From NCBI GenBank assembly GCA_013373375.1, contig JABXHY010000072.1, forward strand, positions 35,745 through 99,744: a stretch of 64,000 nt of DNA. The letters run 5' to 3'. This DNA comes from Gammaproteobacteria bacterium (GTDB lineage: Bacteria > Pseudomonadota > Gammaproteobacteria > Enterobacterales > Kangiellaceae). The notes under the pieces were generated by a model that saw nothing but the letters and a program-made list of their open reading frames with translations, was not told where the DNA came from and ran no database searches. Made by a program: the position numbers and the translations under genes. This document shows, in pieces, positions 31,283 through 39,576 of the stretch (position 1 is its first letter; the number at the start of each line of letters is the position of its first letter).

Positions 31283-32143
31283 TCATTGATTTATCAAAAT
31301 CACTTTTTTCGGTTCGATTAATATAATTCTGTTTTTATATAAATTACCGAGCGCATTTTTGTATTGTTTTTTACTGACGCCAAAAATCTTTTTAATTACT
31401 TCGGGCGAGCTTTTGTCGGTAATAAATAATTCGCCATTATTGTCTTTTAATTTTTCAATGATTTTTTGGCCAAGAGAATCAATTCCGCTGACTCCCGGTG
31501 GAGTTAGTTGTATGTCCAATTTATTGTCATGGCGGATTGTTTTGATAAAGCCTGTTATGTTTTGGCCTTTGGTAAGCTTTTGATGCAAATCATCGTTATG
31601 GATAAGTCCGCTGAATTTATGATCCACTATGACTTTCATACCGAGATCGGAAGGATCAAGAGCAAGCAGTTCAACTTTGTCGCCTTTTTTATAATTATGC
31701 TCGGATCGATCCAAGTGTTTATCCACACGAGTTGAAGCGACCAAACGGCTATCTGCGCGATTATGATAAACATACACAACCACTCGTTGACCGACTTTGA
31801 GAGGTCTTATTTGCTCTCCAAATGGAATCAACAGCTCTTTCGCAATTCCCCAGTCAACAAAGGCTCCAATTTGATTTACATCGGTTACTTCCAGCTTTGC
31901 GAATTGGTTGACCTGGCAAAGTGGTTTTTCCAACGTTGCCTGAAGCTTCTGTTGACCATCGCGATACACGAAGACATTAACTTTATCGCCAATATCTTTG
32001 CCTTCTAAGCTTTGATTAGCTGCATCAAGTTTGGACTCAGGATGATGAACAAACAACAATTGTTGCTCGCCAGCGTTTAGATACATCCCTTTTTCGGTAA
32101 TGTCTACGATGGTAAGTGAATGTAAAGCTTCGGGTTGTAGCAT
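31283..32143 (-). CDS. cvfB: CvfB/YitL-type S1 RNA-binding protein
   Basis: 286 residues, the usual length. Tandem S1-like OB folds occupy about residues 5-215 (an initial fold with ITEKGMYLNAGEQQLLF; then EVTDVNQIGAFVDWGIAKEL followed by LIPFGEQ; and a third, GMKVIVDHKFSGLIHNDDLH). A C-terminal winged-helix (about 225-286) shows SPEVIKKIFGVSKKQYKNAL. The family binds RNA and affects virulence gene expression in staphylococci; its role in Gram-negative bacteria is little known. Monocistronic, convergent with mgtE. Confidence 0.9.
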   Translation of the reverse strand: MLQPEALHSLTIVDITEKGMYLNAGEQQLLFVHHPESKLDAANQSLEGKDIGDKVNVFVYRDGQQKLQATLEKPLCQVNQFAKLEVTDVNQIGAFVDWGIAKELLIPFGEQIRPLKVGQRVVVYVYHNRADSRLVASTRVDKHLDRSEHNYKKGDKVELLALDPSDLGMKVIVDHKFSGLIHNDDLHQKLTKGQNITGFIKTIRHDNKLDIQLTPPGVSGIDSLGQKIIEKLKDNNGELFITDKSSPEVIKKIFGVSKKQYKNALGNLYKNRIILIEPKKVILINQ

Positions 32144-32219
32144 AATGAGTGTCTATTTCAACGCTTGAACAAAATAATGGTGATAGTGTAAGGCTTGAGT
32201 TGGGTTAACGCCAGTTTAG

Positions 32220-33437
32220 TTAATCAATGTTTTGAGAATCTGTTGCGTAGTCGCCAATCGACTGGACAAATCGCCAGCTAACGAGCTGAGTAATTACTAA
32301 CAGTGACACTGTCCCAGCAACAATATAACCAAATGGTGCAGCTGTACCATCGTGAAATACTGACAATAGTAAACCGGCGCAGGCGCCAGAACCGAACTTT
32401 AAGGTGCCAATAATCGCCGTTGCGGTTCCCGATTGGTTAGGGAACGTCATTAATACCATGGCGTCGGAATTGGTGGAAATGATCATTAAATGCAACATCA
32501 AAAACAGCAATGCTGTGACGGCCCATTCGATAGGACTTGTTGTGACCAATATAAAACACAATAGAAAAGCAAAAACAGCAGCACCGATTAAACAAAAACG
32601 TAACATTCGTAAGGGGCCAATCCGAGAGACCAGTTTGGCGTTGATTAAATTTCCCAGCATTAAAGCCGCGACGTTTGCGCCAAACAGAAAGCCAAATACC
32701 GTTTCTGATATTCCATACACCGAAATATAAACAAAAGAAACGGAAGTAATGTATGTAAAAAACGTAAAGGTGGTTAACATGGTGGTTAACAAAAATGGAT
32801 AACACTTCACTTGGCTAAAGACAATTTTATAGCTAGTCGCGAGACTTTTGAATAATTTTGGATGTGCTCGAGTTTTTGGCGGTAGAAATGGAAATTTCTT
32901 TGCTGTAACTAATAAAATAAAAAGAGCATATATACTAAGAATAACAAATATTGATTGCCACTCTGCGACAGTCAAAATAAGACTGCCTAATGTCGGTGCA
33001 AGCATGGGGGCGATCATCATTGCCATGGATACATAAGCAATCCCCTTGGCCGTTTCTTTGCCAAATAAATCTCGGATGGTTCCTGGAACAGTAACGGTCG
33101 CAGCACCACCGCATAGTGCTTGAACAAACCGCAAGGCATTAAATAGATCGATATCGGTAACTTGCGATTGCGCGAAGCTGGTAATGACAAATCCAACTAA
33201 CCCACTAATTAAAAATCGTTTACGGCCGTAATGATCAGCAAGTGGACCAAAACACAACATACCCAGCGCATATCCAGCAAGAAAAAGGCTCAGTGAAAGT
33301 TGCACTACGGTTATTTTTGTGTCGAAAAAATTCGCCATAGCAGGCATGGCTGGCAGATACATATCAACGGCCAGAGGAGTAATAGCAAAAATTGCCGCGA
33401 ACAAAGGTAAATATCGCAGCGGAGATACAGTTTGCAT
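32220..33437 (-). CDS. Bcr/CflA-type MFS drug exporter
   Basis: 405 residues, twelve membrane helices. N-terminal motif AVDMYLPAMPAMANFF is typical of the Bcr/CflA (DHA1) subfamily; motif A GPLADHYGRKRF lies between helices 2 and 3, and the segment RFVQALCGGAATVTVPGTIR is the helix 4 signature. These transporters export drugs such as bicyclomycin, chloramphenicol or sulfonamides, using the proton gradient. The substrate here cannot be read from sequence. It is upstream of no other minus-strand gene, with the MaoC gene about 90 nt further upstream in the same direction. Confidence 0.92.
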   Translation of the reverse strand: MQTVSPLRYLPLFAAIFAITPLAVDMYLPAMPAMANFFDTKITVVQLSLSLFLAGYALGMLCFGPLADHYGRKRFLISGLVGFVITSFAQSQVTDIDLFNALRFVQALCGGAATVTVPGTIRDLFGKETAKGIAYVSMAMMIAPMLAPTLGSLILTVAEWQSIFVILSIYALFILLVTAKKFPFLPPKTRAHPKLFKSLATSYKIVFSQVKCYPFLLTTMLTTFTFFTYITSVSFVYISVYGISETVFGFLFGANVAALMLGNLINAKLVSRIGPLRMLRFCLIGAAVFAFLLCFILVTTSPIEWAVTALLFLMLHLMIISTNSDAMVLMTFPNQSGTATAIIGTLKFGSGACAGLLLSVFHDGTAAPFGYIVAGTVSLLVITQLVSWRFVQSIGDYATDSQNID

Positions 33438-33488
33438 TAAAAAGCGACTACTTAATTTTTAAATATTGGTGTTAACCGCAAAGACTAT

Positions 33489-33539
33489 TCAGTTAGGAAT
33501 ACAGTCCAGTTAGAAATACAGTCCAGTTAGAAATACAGT
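33489..33539. repeat. 17-bp tandem repeats overlapping the MaoC gene end
   Basis: Three units at 33489-33505, 33506-33522 and 33523-33539: the last two are identical, CCAGTTAGAAATACAGT, and the first differs at two bases. The third unit contains the stop codon and last codons of the gene at 33527-34198, so the array is a tandem copy of that gene's 3' end. Confidence 0.92.
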
Positions 33540-34198
33540 CGTAAAACCGTTTCTGCGACGCAAGCAAGGCGTTTACTGTTTTCAACTTCTATGCTGACTT
33601 CGCTGATGACTTCAATACTACGCTTCATTGGCGTTAAACCAATCAAAGTTGTTCGAGCTCTAACACGTGACCCCGATTTAACCGGGAATGGAAAGCGCAC
33701 CTGGTTTAAACCATAGTTAACGACCATTTTAGCATCTGGGTAAGGATTACTATCACTACTCACGGTATCGGTTAGTTTTGGTATTAGCGATAAGGTTAGA
33801 AAACCATGCGCGATTGTTGTCTTGAAAGGTGATTCTTTTTTCGCACGCTCCGCATTGGTATGAATCCATTGTTGATCGCCGGTTACATCGGCAAATTGAT
33901 TAATACACTCTTGTGATACGGTAAACCACTCACCCACAAAGGTTTCTTCGCCTAATTGTTGTTGCAAGTCTTGATACACTTTTGCTGCTTCTGGAACGAG
34001 TACCAGAGGCCTAGGTTCGTCTTCTCCTTCCTCAGAAGATTTAAAAAAGGATATCCAAGGGTTGTTTAGCGTATTGGCTAAAGTTTGCGTGACTTTGTCT
34101 GAGAGGTTTTTTACCTGAGGCTCTAGCTTAGCCATGAACTCAGCATTGCTTTTTTGCAATTTTTCACTCTTTTCGCGAATAAACTCTAAAACGCGCAT
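33527..34198 (-). CDS. MaoC-like hotdog dehydratase
   Basis: 223 residues from ATG 34198, which has GGGA five bases upstream; ATG 34204 and GTG 34234 are alternatives. The first about 75 residues are a helical, charged extension. Then the MaoC/hotdog domain (about 85-223) carries FADVTGDQQWIHTNAERAKK and FKTTIAHGFLTLSLIP, in which the D..(Q)...H pattern and the HG dyad are the hydratase active site. The family hydrates enoyl-CoA, as in PhaJ. The extended N-terminus may bind a partner. Likely role: fatty acid or polyester metabolism. Confidence 0.88.
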   Translation of the reverse strand: MRVLEFIREKSEKLQKSNAEFMAKLEPQVKNLSDKVTQTLANTLNNPWISFFKSSEEGEDEPRPLVLVPEAAKVYQDLQQQLGEETFVGEWFTVSQECINQFADVTGDQQWIHTNAERAKKESPFKTTIAHGFLTLSLIPKLTDTVSSDSNPYPDAKMVVNYGLNQVRFPFPVKSGSRVRARTTLIGLTPMKRSIEVISEVSIEVENSKRLACVAETVLRLYF

Positions 34199-34406
34199 TG
34201 TCATCCCAACTTTAGTTTTTACTTCGTCGCACACCTGTGCGCCGAAATTGATTCATATAGAATAAAATTTTACACTAAATTAGTATTAAAAGGTGTAGGT
34301 GAGTCGGTTTATTTAAGCAATAATGGCTCGCCTGACATTGTATTTAAACTAACGTTTATTTATATCGATTATTGTATCGTTCATTCGTATCAAGGATTTA
34401 GGTGTT

Positions 34407-35063
34407 ATGACAACCTTCGACTTTACAGCGCAGCAACTTCGAGTATTGGGTGCTTTAATAGAAAAGGAGCAAACCACTCCTGATTATTACCCGATGACGG
34501 TTAACGGGATTACCGCCGCTTGTAATCAAAAAAGTAATCGTGAGCCAGTCATGCAATTAACCGAACAAGAGGTTCAATCGACCTTAAGTCAATTAATGAA
34601 AGGAAACTGGGTGGATACTGCTGCCGAGCGTTCTAGCCGCAGTGTGAAATATAAGCACCGATTCTGTAACAGCGAGTTTGGTCAGCTAAAGTTGAACTCG
34701 GGTGAATTGGCAATAGTTTGTTGCTTAATGTTGCGAGGAGCGCAAACACCAGGGGAATTACGCAGTAGAACTCAACGGATGCATGAATTTGATTCGGTAG
34801 TTGACGTTGAGCAGGCATTAATTGAGTTGTCCGATCGCAGTCCTGCAATGGTTCAACAACTTGCGCGCGAGCCGGGAAAACGAGAAAGTCGTTGGCAGCA
34901 CTTGTTAGGCGATGCCACAATTGAATCAAGTAACATGCCAAACTCAGTGACAGAAAGTGCATCGTCGTTACCAGAAGATAATGATCTCAATGAGCGAGTT
35001 GCAGCATTGGAAGATCAAGTTTCAATGTTAATCGAACAACTTAATCAAATTAAGCAACAATAA
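34407..35063 (+). CDS. yceH: YceH/DUF480 family winged-helix protein
   Basis: 218 residues. The start LRVLGALIEKEQTTPDYYPM followed by TVNGITAACNQKSNREPVM is the YceH signature, the first of two winged-helix folds. The second fold contains AIVCCLMLRGAQTPGELRSR. A short coiled-coil tail (ERVAALEDQVSMLIEQLNQI) ends the protein. Function is unknown; conserved in gammaproteobacteria. Divergent from the MaoC gene across about 200 nt. The PPIase gene starts 80 nt downstream. Confidence 0.94.
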   Translation: MTTFDFTAQQLRVLGALIEKEQTTPDYYPMTVNGITAACNQKSNREPVMQLTEQEVQSTLSQLMKGNWVDTAAERSSRSVKYKHRFCNSEFGQLKLNSGELAIVCCLMLRGAQTPGELRSRTQRMHEFDSVVDVEQALIELSDRSPAMVQQLAREPGKRESRWQHLLGDATIESSNMPNSVTESASSLPEDNDLNERVAALEDQVSMLIEQLNQIKQQ

Positions 35064-35143
35064 TAATTACTGTTTTAAGTTGTGCATGACACTCATATAA
35101 AATTATTTACACCATTAAAAAACTAATAATCTGGAGTTAATTT

Positions 35144-35785
35144 ATGAAAGCTTACGGACTGATATTATTTTTAGCGCTTGCTTTGCTTACTGGATGTGAA
35201 AAAAGTGACCCGTCCATTACCAATATCGATAATTTTATTGCTCAGCAAAAAATTGATAAAAGCCAAACAGGTTGGAAGCAAAAACTGACCAAACCAACTG
35301 CTGTAAAATTTGATGATAGCAAGCAATATATTTGGCAGCTGGATACCAACAAAGGAATGATTGAATTAAAGCTGATGCCGCAAGTAGCCCCGATGCATGT
35401 GACCAGCACCATTTACCTTACGCGGTTAGGATTTTATGATGGCATTACATTTCATCGGGTGATTCCTCAGTTTATGGCGCAAGGTGGTGACCCTGCAGGC
35501 AATGGAAGTGGTGGTCCAGGTTACTTCTATGACGGAGAATTCGATGACAAAGTTAAACACGACCGTCCTGGACTGTTAAGCATGGCGAACCGGGGACCAG
35601 GAACCGACGGCAGTCAATTTTTTATTACTTTTGTACCTACCCCTCACCTTGACGGAAGACACACCATTTTTGGTGAAGTCACAACCGGAATGGAAATATT
35701 AAAAGAGATTGAGAAGGCTGGATCTCGAAGCGGACGAACCAAAGAAGACATTAAAATTAATAAAGCGACGATTTTAGTTCGCTAA
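35144..35785 (+). CDS. Cyclophilin-type peptidyl-prolyl isomerase, lipoprotein
   Basis: 213 residues. Lipoprotein signal about 1-17 (lipobox LLTGC). The cyclophilin domain (about 65-210) has [20 protein letters not shown] with catalytic Arg in FHRV, then [28 protein letters not shown] and [11 protein letters not shown]. It catalyses cis-trans prolyl isomerisation in the periplasm, anchored to a membrane; it is distinct from the parvulin SurA also encoded here. An AATCTGGAGT ribosome site precedes the ATG. The stop codon region is duplicated in tandem just downstream, before a terminator. Confidence 0.93.
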   Translation: MKAYGLILFLALALLTGCEKSDPSITNIDNFIAQQKIDKSQTGWKQKLTKPTAVKFDDSKQYIWQLDTNKGMIELKLMPQVAPMHVTSTIYLTRLGFYDGITFHRVIPQFMAQGGDPAGNGSGGPGYFYDGEFDDKVKHDRPGLLSMANRGPGTDGSQFFITFVPTPHLDGRHTIFGEVTTGMEILKEIEKAGSRSGRTKEDIKINKATILVR

Positions 35786-35809
35786 TACCTTGATTCGTTA
35801 ATACCTGTA
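35778..35809. repeat. 16-bp tandem duplication of the cyclophilin gene end
   Basis: TTCGCTAATACCTTGA (35778-35793) is followed by TTCGTTAATACCTGTA (35794-35809). The first copy contains the gene's stop codon. Confidence 0.75.
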
Positions 35810-35823
35810 TTAAGTTAACAAAG

Positions 35824-35851
35824 AAAAACGCTGGATTGTTCCAGCGTTTTT
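35824..35851 (+). terminator. Rho-independent terminator
   Basis: AAAAACGCTGGA (35824-35835), loop TTGT, TCCAGCGTTTTT (35840-35851). It ends the cyclophilin transcript and can also serve the convergent thioesterase gene. Confidence 0.92.
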
Positions 35852-35875
35852 GTTTTCAGCTTTTAAAAGCCGATG

Positions 35876-36301
35876 TCATCTTTTTCTTACGGCCATGGTT
35901 AAGCGAGATATACAGACTAAATCTCCAGCTTTGGTGGTTATCTTAATTTCCCATACGTGCGATGTTCGACCAAGATGAAGCGGGGTGGCTTTGCCATAAA
36001 CGGTACCGCTTCTGACCGCTTTCACATGATTAGCATTAATTTCCATTCCGACACAAAAGTGGTTTGCGTCAACAGCGATATTGGCAGCAATGCTGCCGAC
36101 AGTTTCTGCGAGAGCAACAGATGCGCCGCCGTGCAATAACCCCATAGGTTGATGAGTACGTTCATCAACGGGCATGCTGACAATTAAATAGTCATCTCCA
36201 AGCTCAGTAACCTCCATGCCCACGTGTTCGCCAAGAGTATTTGCATTACGCTTATTGAGCGCTTCAACAGAGGTGTTTTTTTGCCAAATAGGGCCGGACA
36301 T
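35876..36301 (-). CDS. PaaI/EntH-type hotdog thioesterase
   Basis: 141 residues. Hotdog fold with the motif MGLLHGGASVALAETVGSIA, in which the HGG and the acidic residue of the following helix form the active site. Also GMEINANHVKAVRSGTVYGK (the usual EINanHlr..r.G.v) and a final strand CISRLTMAVRKR. The family includes EntH/YbdB (enterobactin proofreading) and MenI. Without an adjacent siderophore or menaquinone gene the substrate is open. Single gene, convergent with the cyclophilin gene. Confidence 0.92.
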   Translation of the reverse strand: MSGPIWQKNTSVEALNKRNANTLGEHVGMEVTELGDDYLIVSMPVDERTHQPMGLLHGGASVALAETVGSIAANIAVDANHFCVGMEINANHVKAVRSGTVYGKATPLHLGRTSHVWEIKITTKAGDLVCISRLTMAVRKR

Positions 36302-36438
36302 GAGCTATTTCCATCTTTGATTAAAGCTAGAAGATTAACAAAAATAATTTATCGTTAACACCAATATAATTCGTTAGAAAATGAATGCGGTCGACCTTAT
36401 ATTTATTTTGAAGGTGCTTTAACTAGAGAGGTTTTATC

Positions 36439-36621
36439 ATGCAATCTTCTGGTCGTGTAAGTCGTTCAAAAAGCTCCAAGCCACATTGGGACGATGAAGA
36501 CTTTTCAACCAAGAAATCCAATAAGAAACATCGTACTGCTTACGAAGTTAAACGTGATTTGGCGGATTATTTTGAACGCAAACAAATACGAGAGCAGACG
36601 GAGGATAGCTGGCTACAATAA
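36439..36621 (+). CDS. Small basic protein, PA3496-like
   Basis: 60 residues, strongly charged and without signal or membrane segment. The C-terminal half (RTAYEVKRDLADYFERKQIR, ending DSWLQ) resembles the small conserved family represented by PA3496 of Pseudomonas, of unknown function. The N-terminal half is Ser/Lys-rich and probably disordered. AGAGAGG lies before the ATG, and a strong terminator follows, which supports a real, monocistronic gene. Confidence 0.65.
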   Translation: MQSSGRVSRSKSSKPHWDDEDFSTKKSNKKHRTAYEVKRDLADYFERKQIREQTEDSWLQ

Positions 36622-36641
36622 GTAAACCACCTAAAAGCATC

Positions 36642-36668
36642 AAGACGCGGAACTTGTTTCCGCGTCTT
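36642..36668. terminator. Terminator hairpin between convergent genes
   Basis: AAGACGCGGAA (36642-36652) pairs with TTCCGCGTCTT (36658-36668), followed by TT. It stands between the small basic protein gene and the convergent S33 hydrolase gene. Confidence 0.88.
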
Positions 36669-36689
36669 TTCACTTCGAATGTTTAATCC

Positions 36690-38813
36690 CTAAAAAATAT
36701 TTAAATCCCATACCACTGTAAACAACCAAAAAGCGATTGCCGCCAGATTGCAGAGGTTGAATCCAATTAAGGTGCTGGTTGGCATCGCAAAATTGCGATG
36801 AACTTGCCAGGTTCGCCATATCCCAAGTATTCCAAAAATAACCGCAACCCAAGTAAAGACCACCGCCCATTTTGCAAGGGGTACTAAGCCAAAAAGCATG
36901 AGAAAGGCGGTATGTTGATAGGTGGCAAAACCCGCCACAAAATAAATCACTAATCCCGCAAAGCCTGCCGTTGCTGTTAGAAAAGTCAGGAGACGAGCAC
37001 CATCGGTTTGAAATGCTTCCCGACTGTCGAGCCTTCGAGTAATTGCCTGACTGAAAAACACCAATACCGAGATGGCCATTACCAGACTACTAATCAATAG
37101 CCAGGCGCCGGGCAGAATCAATTGCTTTTTGTCGTTAAAAAAGCGAGATCCTAATTGCGCGACAATAGACGATTTGAATAGCGGAGCTACAAAGTCGGGG
37201 GCTTTCATCGTCTTGGTACACGAAAGATCGGGTGTTTTGTCTGGATTATCGTAAAACAGATTTAACATATCACCGGCGCATTTTACGGAACGTGATGGTC
37301 CGTGTCCGGCATAAGGAAACTCGACATAAGTAGCATTAGTGAATCCCGGTAAAATAACCTCTGCCAAGGGTGGTGGTGTAATTGGATCCATATCACCTTC
37401 GATGATCAAAGCAGGAACGTCGGTTTGTGCGAGTTGGTACTGCTCTGATGGGCGAGGGGTCATACCGAGTTCGCGACACTGTTGAGCAAAGGTTTCTGCT
37501 ATGGTTGTGGATCCTCGGGCCTTTGCAAGCACTGGAAATTCGTCGTGATCAGTTTTCAACGAAGCCGCTATCGAGTCAAATCCACCATCATTACATAAAA
37601 TCGCATCACGCATGCCTCGACTGCTGGAGAAAAAGCTGTTGTTAGTGCTGAATAACAATGCTAGTAAGTCAGTATTTTTGGTTTCGAGAGCTCGACTCCA
37701 ATGCTCAATCAGAGCAGGTAGCGCAGCATAATTTGATTGCTCGTAAAACAGGCTGAAAGGTGCCATGCCTGCCAAGTCCGGATGTAAGTAAGCTTTTCCT
37801 TCGGGAAACTTTGCCGACACAGGAACCGTTAACTCAAGTCCCTGATCATCGACACTCATAACCGCCGCACGTACTCGATCGGCTAAGTTGGGGTAGTTAG
37901 AGCCACACTCGGCATGCTCCTGACAGGCTTCGTCTAACAGAGTTAAAACGCGGTGATACCATTTAGTGACGCGCCAATGAAGGGCATTGTCTCTCGCATT
38001 GATAGGCATAATGGCATCAATAGCAATGGCTTCGATGGCTGCTTCGTCTTGTTTGACATACGCCTGACCGAGTATTGAACCGTAACTGATCCCCCATACG
38101 TTCCAACTGTTTAGGCCAAGAGCAAGCCTAAGAGCTTGAACATCCCGAGCATTTTCGATGGTGTTGTAGCCGGTTAAATCAACGCCGGCGCGTTGAGCAT
38201 TTTCGGCGCAGTATTTGGCTCTTTGATTATTGGCTTGTTGTTGTTCGATAAAATTTTCTTTGTTGTCGATATGTGGGTAGCGTAAGGCATATTCGGGACA
38301 AAAATCGTCGGAAAAGCCAATACCGCGTTGCTCGATAATGTAAAGATCACGATGTTTCAGTAAACCGTGGTCTTTGAATCGTTTTACATAGGTTGTTACT
38401 TTTGCTCCAGGACCTCCAGTCAGATACACGACAGGATCATCTCGTTTTCCGGGTTCTGGTTGAGTAACTTGAGCACTGTTTGAAGCATCTGACGCTGTAC
38501 TTGACGCTTTCTCTTCTTCTTTGCTGACGTCGTCTACTTTTGCATTTAGTTTTACGATATGCAGTTCGATATACCTTGAATCAGGCTTTTCTCGGTTTTC
38601 TGGCACTTCCAGTAAAAAGCATTCGATATCTTGCTTTTCGAACTTAATTTCATTTTTAAAAGGACAACTGATGGGCGCTAAATTAAAACTGTCGCGTGCA
38701 AAAATGGGATCATCAGTTTTTGTATTTTGACTAAAAACAGAAGCTGCAGTAGTAATGAAAATCAAAGGAAGTAGAGGTCGTATGACGGTCTCAGCGAAAG
38801 CACGAAAAAACAT
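36690..38813 (-). CDS. S33-type alpha/beta hydrolase with C-terminal membrane domain
   Basis: 707 residues. Signal peptide or N-terminal anchor (about 1-28). The alpha/beta hydrolase domain (about 55-520) has the oxyanion segment VVYLTGGPGA, the nucleophile in WGISYGSILG, the acid in IIEGDMDPITPP and the His in YAGHGPS; the last part is the TAP-like C-terminal domain of tripeptidyl aminopeptidases. The remaining about 150 residues hold four membrane helices (ending FNLCNLAAIAFWLFTVVW). Soluble relatives stop after the hydrolase part, so the membrane tail is an addition. Probable role: peptide trimming at the envelope. Confidence 0.87.
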   Translation of the reverse strand: MFFRAFAETVIRPLLPLIFITTAASVFSQNTKTDDPIFARDSFNLAPISCPFKNEIKFEKQDIECFLLEVPENREKPDSRYIELHIVKLNAKVDDVSKEEEKASSTASDASNSAQVTQPEPGKRDDPVVYLTGGPGAKVTTYVKRFKDHGLLKHRDLYIIEQRGIGFSDDFCPEYALRYPHIDNKENFIEQQQANNQRAKYCAENAQRAGVDLTGYNTIENARDVQALRLALGLNSWNVWGISYGSILGQAYVKQDEAAIEAIAIDAIMPINARDNALHWRVTKWYHRVLTLLDEACQEHAECGSNYPNLADRVRAAVMSVDDQGLELTVPVSAKFPEGKAYLHPDLAGMAPFSLFYEQSNYAALPALIEHWSRALETKNTDLLALLFSTNNSFFSSSRGMRDAILCNDGGFDSIAASLKTDHDEFPVLAKARGSTTIAETFAQQCRELGMTPRPSEQYQLAQTDVPALIIEGDMDPITPPPLAEVILPGFTNATYVEFPYAGHGPSRSVKCAGDMLNLFYDNPDKTPDLSCTKTMKAPDFVAPLFKSSIVAQLGSRFFNDKKQLILPGAWLLISSLVMAISVLVFFSQAITRRLDSREAFQTDGARLLTFLTATAGFAGLVIYFVAGFATYQHTAFLMLFGLVPLAKWAVVFTWVAVIFGILGIWRTWQVHRNFAMPTSTLIGFNLCNLAAIAFWLFTVVWDLNIF

Positions 38814-39021
38814 AGCGATGTCCTTTTATTCTTTTTTCTCACTATACCAAAGATTATGTTTTAGCCAACAGCGAAAAAGTGATTGAGAGTCAGGTTTTTG
38901 ATTGAACGCCTAGAACTTGGCTAGAACACTTGCCACTCAGACTGCGCACTTTGATTTATAGTTGTGCGCTCGGGAAAATTTGCTAAGTTTAATAGTGACA
39001 TACACAAACGCGATTTTCCGA

Positions 39022-39035
39022 AGCAAAGCTTTGCT
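39022..39035. promoter_or_regulatory. Palindrome upstream of the DUF5362 gene
   Basis: AGCAAAGCTTTGCT is a perfect 14-bp palindrome 24 nt before the ATG. It could be an operator overlapping the transcription start, or a leader hairpin. Confidence 0.35.
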
Positions 39036-39059
39036 AAACGATAATAAAGAGGATGTACT

Positions 39060-39404
39060 ATGGATACACGTCAGGTAAGTGCTGGATTATATTCAGCAAA
39101 AGGCTGGATGAAATTAGTAGGGGTGATGATGATCATTTATGGGGCGTTCACCGCTATTACCATCATTGGAATTGTTGTTGCCTGGTTACCGATTTGGATG
39201 GGTGTGTTGCTTTTTCAATCCGCTAGTGCAGTCGATCGGGCTTATAATGCAGACGATGCAGCAGCACTCGCAGAATCACTAAATAAAATAAAAACTTACT
39301 TTACGATTATGGGTGTGTTGACATTAATTGGTCTTATATTGATGGGGCTGGTAATTTTTCTTGGTGGTATTGCTGCCATTACTGGCGGAATGAGTTCAAT
39401 GTAA
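39060..39404 (+). CDS. DUF5362 family membrane protein
   Basis: 114 residues with two or three hydrophobic stretches (about 17-55: LVGVMMIIYGAFTAITIIGI, and LPIWMGVLLFQSA; about 83-112: YFTIMGVLTLIGLILMG). A polar loop between them contains AVDRAYNADDAAALAESLNK. The layout matches small DUF5362 inner-membrane proteins of unknown function. AAGAGGATG precedes the ATG closely. Monocistronic; a long hairpin follows. Confidence 0.75.
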   Translation: MDTRQVSAGLYSAKGWMKLVGVMMIIYGAFTAITIIGIVVAWLPIWMGVLLFQSASAVDRAYNADDAAALAESLNKIKTYFTIMGVLTLIGLILMGLVIFLGGIAAITGGMSSM

Positions 39405-39456
39405 AAAAATTGATGTGAGATTTCTGTATTTCACGATTTTTTGCTTGGGATTTTCT

Positions 39457-39509
39457 GAAACATCCATCGTTTCTACTTTGATTTTTTTTGAAGAAACGAT
39501 GCGATGTTT
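39457..39509. terminator. Long imperfect hairpin between convergent genes
   Basis: AAACATCCATCGTTTCT (39457-39473 region) pairs with AGAAACGATGCGATGTTT (39492-39509) around a T-rich loop. It lies between the DUF5362 gene and the convergent ABC exporter gene, so it probably acts as a terminator. Confidence 0.5.
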
Positions 39510-39526
39510 GAGTAACACTCTAGTCG

Positions 39527-39568
39527 GGTAAAGTTAGCTCGATTAAGTTAATTCGTTTAAGTTAATCA
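39527..39568. repeat. 14-bp imperfect tandem repeats (three units)
   Basis: Units at 39527-39540 (GGTAAAGTTAGCTC), 39541-39554 (GATTAAGTTAATTC) and 39555-39568 (GTTTAAGTTAATCA), just beyond the ABC exporter stop. Confidence 0.65.
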
Positions 39569-39576
39569 CTTGCTGT

